Below, piece by piece: positions 60,124-64,000 of a stretch of DNA of 64,000 nt (within the stretch, counting starts at the first letter, position 1; the number at the start of each line of letters is the position of its first letter). A program made the position numbers and the translations under genes. Under the pieces are notes generated by a model that was not told the origin of the DNA, made no database searches, and saw only the letters and a program-made list of their open reading frames with translations. The stretch is from Gaeumannomyces sp. JS-464 (taxonomy: Eukaryota; Ascomycota; Sordariomycetes; Magnaporthales; Magnaporthaceae): positions 2,728,001 to 2,792,000 of the forward strand of contig NGZR01000004.1 of NCBI GenBank assembly GCA_002197995.1, written 5' to 3'.

Positions 60124-61854
60124 ATGGCATCACCAACGACTCCCGTGTCGCGACAGCCGACGCAGCTCAGCGACTCCAACGAGGATGCTGTCCCGGAGAC
60201 GGATCCCACTGGCGTAAGCTCCCTGCCCTTCGGATTTGCCTAATCATCCGTCTCGCGACATGGAACGCCTCAAGCTGACGCCGCTATCATTCTTAGACTG
60301 CTACTCTCTTGGCCGAAAGGCTGCAATCGTGGAAGCATGCTGTCGGGTACCTGGAGGAGTTTATGACGGCAGTAGAGAAAGTGCACAAGGCGCAGGCTAA
60401 GGAATACGAGAAGATCCTCAAGGTTAGTTAACTCCTGCCGACTCGAATTGGTCTGGAGAGCTTTTCCTGATGATGGTTCGGCCCGGTGTGTACAGACTAT
60501 CCAAAAGCCCCTGAAAGAGGGCCACCATTTTGACCAGAGTCTCGGCGGCGTGGCCGGCTTTTTCGAGAATATGAGGGTCAATACGGAGGCCATGGTCAAT
60601 AGCAACATCGAGACGGAACACTCTATTAAGGGAGCAGTACTACCCATCCTCGAGAGGCTGCACAAGGAGATCAAACACAAGTCCAAGGAGTTGTCTCAAG
60701 GCGCCCAGAAGAGTGCCAAGGAGGTCGAGAAGGCGCGCAACATCACGCAGAAGCACATCGAGCTGCTAGGCCAGCAGACAGCTGGATTCGAGTCCTCGGG
60801 CGGCAAGATGGACCCTGCGCACGACCCGTACGTCATCCATCGCGGCGTCATGCACCGGCTTAACAAGCAGGTCATGGAGGAGAACAACCACCGAAACGAC
60901 CTCATCGCGGTCCAGAACAACTTCCTGGCCTTCGAGGCCCATGTTGTCGAGGTCATGCAGCAGGCTATGGAGGTCTTCAACCAGTTCGCTGGCGGCCAGG
61001 CCGAGAAGATGCAGGCCCTGTATGCCGACATGCTCGGCGCTGCCCAACGCATTCCGCCCGACTTTGAATGGAAAGGCTTCGTGGCCCGCAACCAGGACCG
61101 TCTGGTCAATCCCAATGAAGACCCACGCTCCGTCGATAGCATCACATTCGCCAACCAGAGCCATCGCAGCACCCAGCCCCTGATCGAAGGGTCGCTGGAG
61201 CGCAAATCACGCAACAAGCTCTCATGGGGCCATCAGGCGGGTTACTACGTTGTGACCCCGTCCAAGTTTCTGCACGAGTTCAAGGAGTCAGACTTCCTGC
61301 GCAAGGATCCTGTGCCCGAGCTGAGCATATACCTGCCCGATGCTGTCATTGGCACTCCCAATGGAGACAAGTTCAACGTCAAGGGCAAAGACCAAGCCAA
61401 GGGGCTTAGCAGCAAGCTTGTCGGGAGCGCTGAGCTTTCTTTCAAGGCCCATACCGCTGCCGATGCCGAGAGGTGGTTTGAGGTGATCAAAAATGTAGCT
61501 GGGGCTACGGGAGCGAAGCGCGTTAACACCGACGCGGGCGCTGCCGCTGCCGCTGCCGCCACCGCGGCGTCGCCTACCGCGCAAACTGAAGGTACTTCTT
61601 CAGGGGCAACACCGCAGCTCGCCCCGCTGGCCACCGACCAGAAGGCGCAGGAAGCCGGTGTGACTGGGACCGGGGCGGTGACGAGCCCGTCGACCATCTC
61701 GCCAAGTTCGGCCAAGGACATGTCGACTCTTACATCCCCTGCTACCACTGTGTCTCCCACTACACCCGGCTACTGCTTCTGCGGACGCCCCAAAGACGGT
61801 GGTAACGGACCAGGCGAAGCCGGCCAAGGCTTGATCATCGGCAGCTATCGATGA
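60124..61854 (+). CDS. SLM1: Slm1/Slm2-like F-BAR and PH domain protein
   Basis: Slm proteins are PI(4,5)P2-binding eisosome and membrane-stress sensors and targets of TORC2. Exons 60124-60213, 60297-60422 and 60496-61854 give 524 aa; the first intron has an AAGCTGACG branch. The N-terminal BAR-type helical domain covers about residues 30-270: WKHAVGYLEEFMTAVEKVHK, FDQSLGGVAGFFENMRVNTE, RLHKEIKHKSKELSQGAQKS, MEENNHRNDLIAVQNNFLAF. The PH domain (about 295-410) runs from GSLERKSRNKLSWGHQAGYY to DAERWFEVIKNVAG. A disordered Ala/Thr/Ser tail follows. The last 30 residues (GYCFCGRPKDGGNG to GSYR) look unlike the rest of the tail. One base fewer in the CCC near 61770 would give ATASADAPKTVVTDQAKPAKA with a stop at 61832-61834, so a +1 error is possible. 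Confidence 0.87.
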
Positions 61855-64000
61855 CAAGCTACCAGGAATAACAAGGCTTGCGGCCCGAACTACGGTCAGT
61901 GGCCACTGAGAAAACAAGGCTTCCGGAGAACACACCACGACGAGCGATTTGGCAGATTGTCGCTGAAGAAGTGAGGCGGGCTGGTACATGATACGGCATT
62001 CGTTGCAGAGATTTAGCAAGTACAGGTGATGGGCCAGTAACCGCGACGACCTAATGCCCACAGGGTCGTTCCACGCAGGCACTTCGCCCGAGGGCATATC
62101 TTCTACTTCCTAACCCCTATAATCCGATTGGCTTCTCCATTTCTCTTCTTCTTCGCCCTAGATTGTCCGATCATGCCACAGTCATCCCTATTAGTTGCGT
62201 GTACCAAATCTTGAACCATCAGAGTGAAAGTGCGACTCGTGCTATGCAGGTTGCCGTTGTCTATAAGCCACCTGTCCACTCGCCCGCCGACCCAGCCACA
62301 GACATACATACACCTACACACACCTGCACACCCTTCCACGTCCGGAGACCTGTGTAACTGGATCAGGCACTGTCTCGTTGGGCCTCATCGGGTACAAACG
62401 CTCCGATATGCCACAGACAATGGCTATATAAGTTGACCGAGATAAGCCTCGGGCGTCGGCGAGGCCCATTCTACACCAAGACTGATGTCAAGCTGGTGTC
62501 GCCACTGCCAGGAGTGTTCCGGGCACCGATGGGGGCAAGGTTTAGTCCTCGGACGTGGCCGATGTCTACGTCCTAGAAGCAAGGTGGGCAAGCAGACCGG
62601 ACAGCTCGGAGGCGAGATGCGGCCAGCTGGCCGGCCACACCAAGATTACGCCCGGAGACCAACCCAATTGCCCTCATCACAGTTCACCTCCAATCAATAA
62701 TGCCTATCTTCGAAAAGTCGAGCTGTTTCGCTGATGAAACCCCGTCACCGACTTCGGCGCCGCCGACGGGTTTTTGAGAGAACTTCACTTCTGGGATTCA
62801 GGAAAGCAGCACATCCAGACAGGGGGGCACTATAGAGTACTCTTGCTCATTTCGGTTGCCGCAGATTTTTTTGCGTGGCGACGGCTTTCGAAATTAATAT
62901 TGGTAAGTACGCACATGAAACCAACAGTATCAGTACTAATTTCTCTTCCTCTTTCTTTGCTTCTTAGGTTTTTGTTCAAGGCCAAGCTGCTGAGATGCGG
63001 GTTGTGGAGAGGACGGATAGGATAGTGCGATCTACCCGGGGAATCAGGATCGTCCCTGGCGCAACGAACAGGCCAAGACGCGACCTGCTTCGCTGCCTTG
63101 CAAGGCCTGGTGGTTCAGGCTGCCGATTCATGGCGGACCGCAGGAAGAGCTACCATCAGGCCTGCCTAGGTAGGTACCTACCTAGCCAAGGATTGGAATG
63201 CGGCCGATGGGTGGGATGGAAGGTGGCTTCGGGACCTTCCCCGTCGAAAGCTCCTCGAGTATACCGGTGTGGATCAATGATGGGTGGGCTTGAAGGGAAC
63301 ACGCCGCAGCAGTGGAAGGTCACACTCGCCGGCCAAGCTCAGACGCTCGAGTCCGCAGAGCCAATCGGTGTGCCTGGCTTGTCTCTTTTGGTTGGCGGGA
63401 TGCGTCCGGGGTACATGGGCGGTACCTGTCGCTGACCTGCCCAGACCTCAGCCTTGCCACTCGCGTCGCACGGAATGCGAACCAGCCAGCGAACACACCA
63501 CCCTCCCAGTGAGCCCAGCAGTCCAGGCCTGCACCCGGCCGCGTTGCCTCTTTCGACGTCCTCTGCTTCCCTTCGACACGCTGCTGCTCTGCATTGGTCG
63601 GGGGCTTGTATGTGGGTGCAGGGATCATGCATTCGCCGTGGATCCGGCGCTTCGCCCGGGTTCTTAGATAGCCCAGCTCCCCAGGCAGGCTGCCTTGCCA
63701 GTTCCCCCGTCGTTCCCTCCCAAATCCTCGCTCGTCTTTCTCCCTGCGCGCCAGTCGGTGTGGTGTTTGATGCCCGGGGCAACAAGAGAGATGTTTTCGG
63801 GCTGTAGCGTCAAGCGACGTCCTCTCCTACCGATTGTTGTCTGCAATCTGGATTATCGACTCCGCCGTCGTAGACATCGGTCACGAGCCCTCATTTATCT
63901 GCCGCCCCAGTGCCGGCTTCGGAAGATCTGTCGTTCATGGAGTCTGGAGCCTTGTCGCCTGCGCGGATCTCTCCTGTGCCTAGCGTGAAACAAATCCCCA
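61855..64000. other. Gene-poor right end
   Basis: No reading frame resembles a known protein. A 20-bp palindrome (63166-63185) and a CA-rich stretch (62290-62340) are present. A gene beyond the right edge may have its promoter here. Confidence 0.5.
63166..63185. repeat. 20-bp perfect palindrome CTAGGTAGGTACCTACCTAG
   Basis: The sequence is self-complementary over 20 bases and is built of TAGGTACCTA units like those at 48858 and 49784. Confidence 0.9.

Noticed and set aside
1..64000. CRISPR arrays, insertion sequences, LTR retrotransposons, RIP-mutated repeats
   Set aside because: No regularly spaced repeats, transposase or reverse-transcriptase motifs, terminal repeats or strongly AT-shifted blocks were seen; the organism is a fungus.

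Overview
This is a window of filamentous ascomycete nuclear DNA. The genes have short introns (about 60-160 bp) with GT..AG borders and CTRAC-type branch points, sit on both strands, and encode fungus-specific proteins such as Pfa4, Gem1, CreC, CreD, Slm1 and a DUF6590 protein. The myosin-I, CreC and Pfa4 sequences look most like those of Sordariomycetes (Sordariales-type); that placement rests on remembered homologues, not on a search.

Layout, left to right: a 4.6 kb leader without a recognisable gene; myosin I (+, 4662-8492); Pfa4 DHHC palmitoyltransferase (-); a secreted tyrosinase (-); a metallo-beta-lactamase-fold protein (-); the importin Kap120 (+); a quinone-oxidoreductase-type dehydrogenase (-); the ubiquilin Dsk2 (+); an orphan coiled-coil protein (+); a DOPA 4,5-dioxygenase family protein (-); a phenylalanine/histidine ammonia-lyase family enzyme (+); a secreted, probably GPI-anchored vWA protein (+); a DUF6590 protein (-); a small hypothetical protein (+); FGAM synthase Ade6 (-); the SUMO ligase Nse2 (+); the WD40 protein CreC (-); the mitochondrial GTPase Gem1 (+); a 5.3 kb gene-poor stretch; the arrestin CreD (+); cytosolic methionyl-tRNA synthetase (-); the F-BAR/PH protein Slm1 (+); and 2.1 kb with no recognisable gene.

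Two themes stand out. First, between 10.9 and 29.4 kb, a tyrosinase, a DOPA dioxygenase family protein, an aromatic ammonia-lyase and a quinone reductase are interspersed with housekeeping genes. This could be a loose aromatic amino acid/catechol (betalain-like or melanin-like) pathway neighbourhood, which is inference. Second, CreC and CreD, both tied to carbon catabolite control through ubiquitin, lie about 8.5 kb apart.

A major caveat is that about ten conserved genes are broken by single-base (once two-base) indels, mostly one-base deletions and often in G/C runs. An equal number of genes, including the 1373-codon FGAM synthase, are intact. This looks like residual sequencing or assembly error rather than gene decay. 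Coordinates below span the whole gene, and indel sites are named in each entry. Exon borders were read by eye from splice signals and family conservation.
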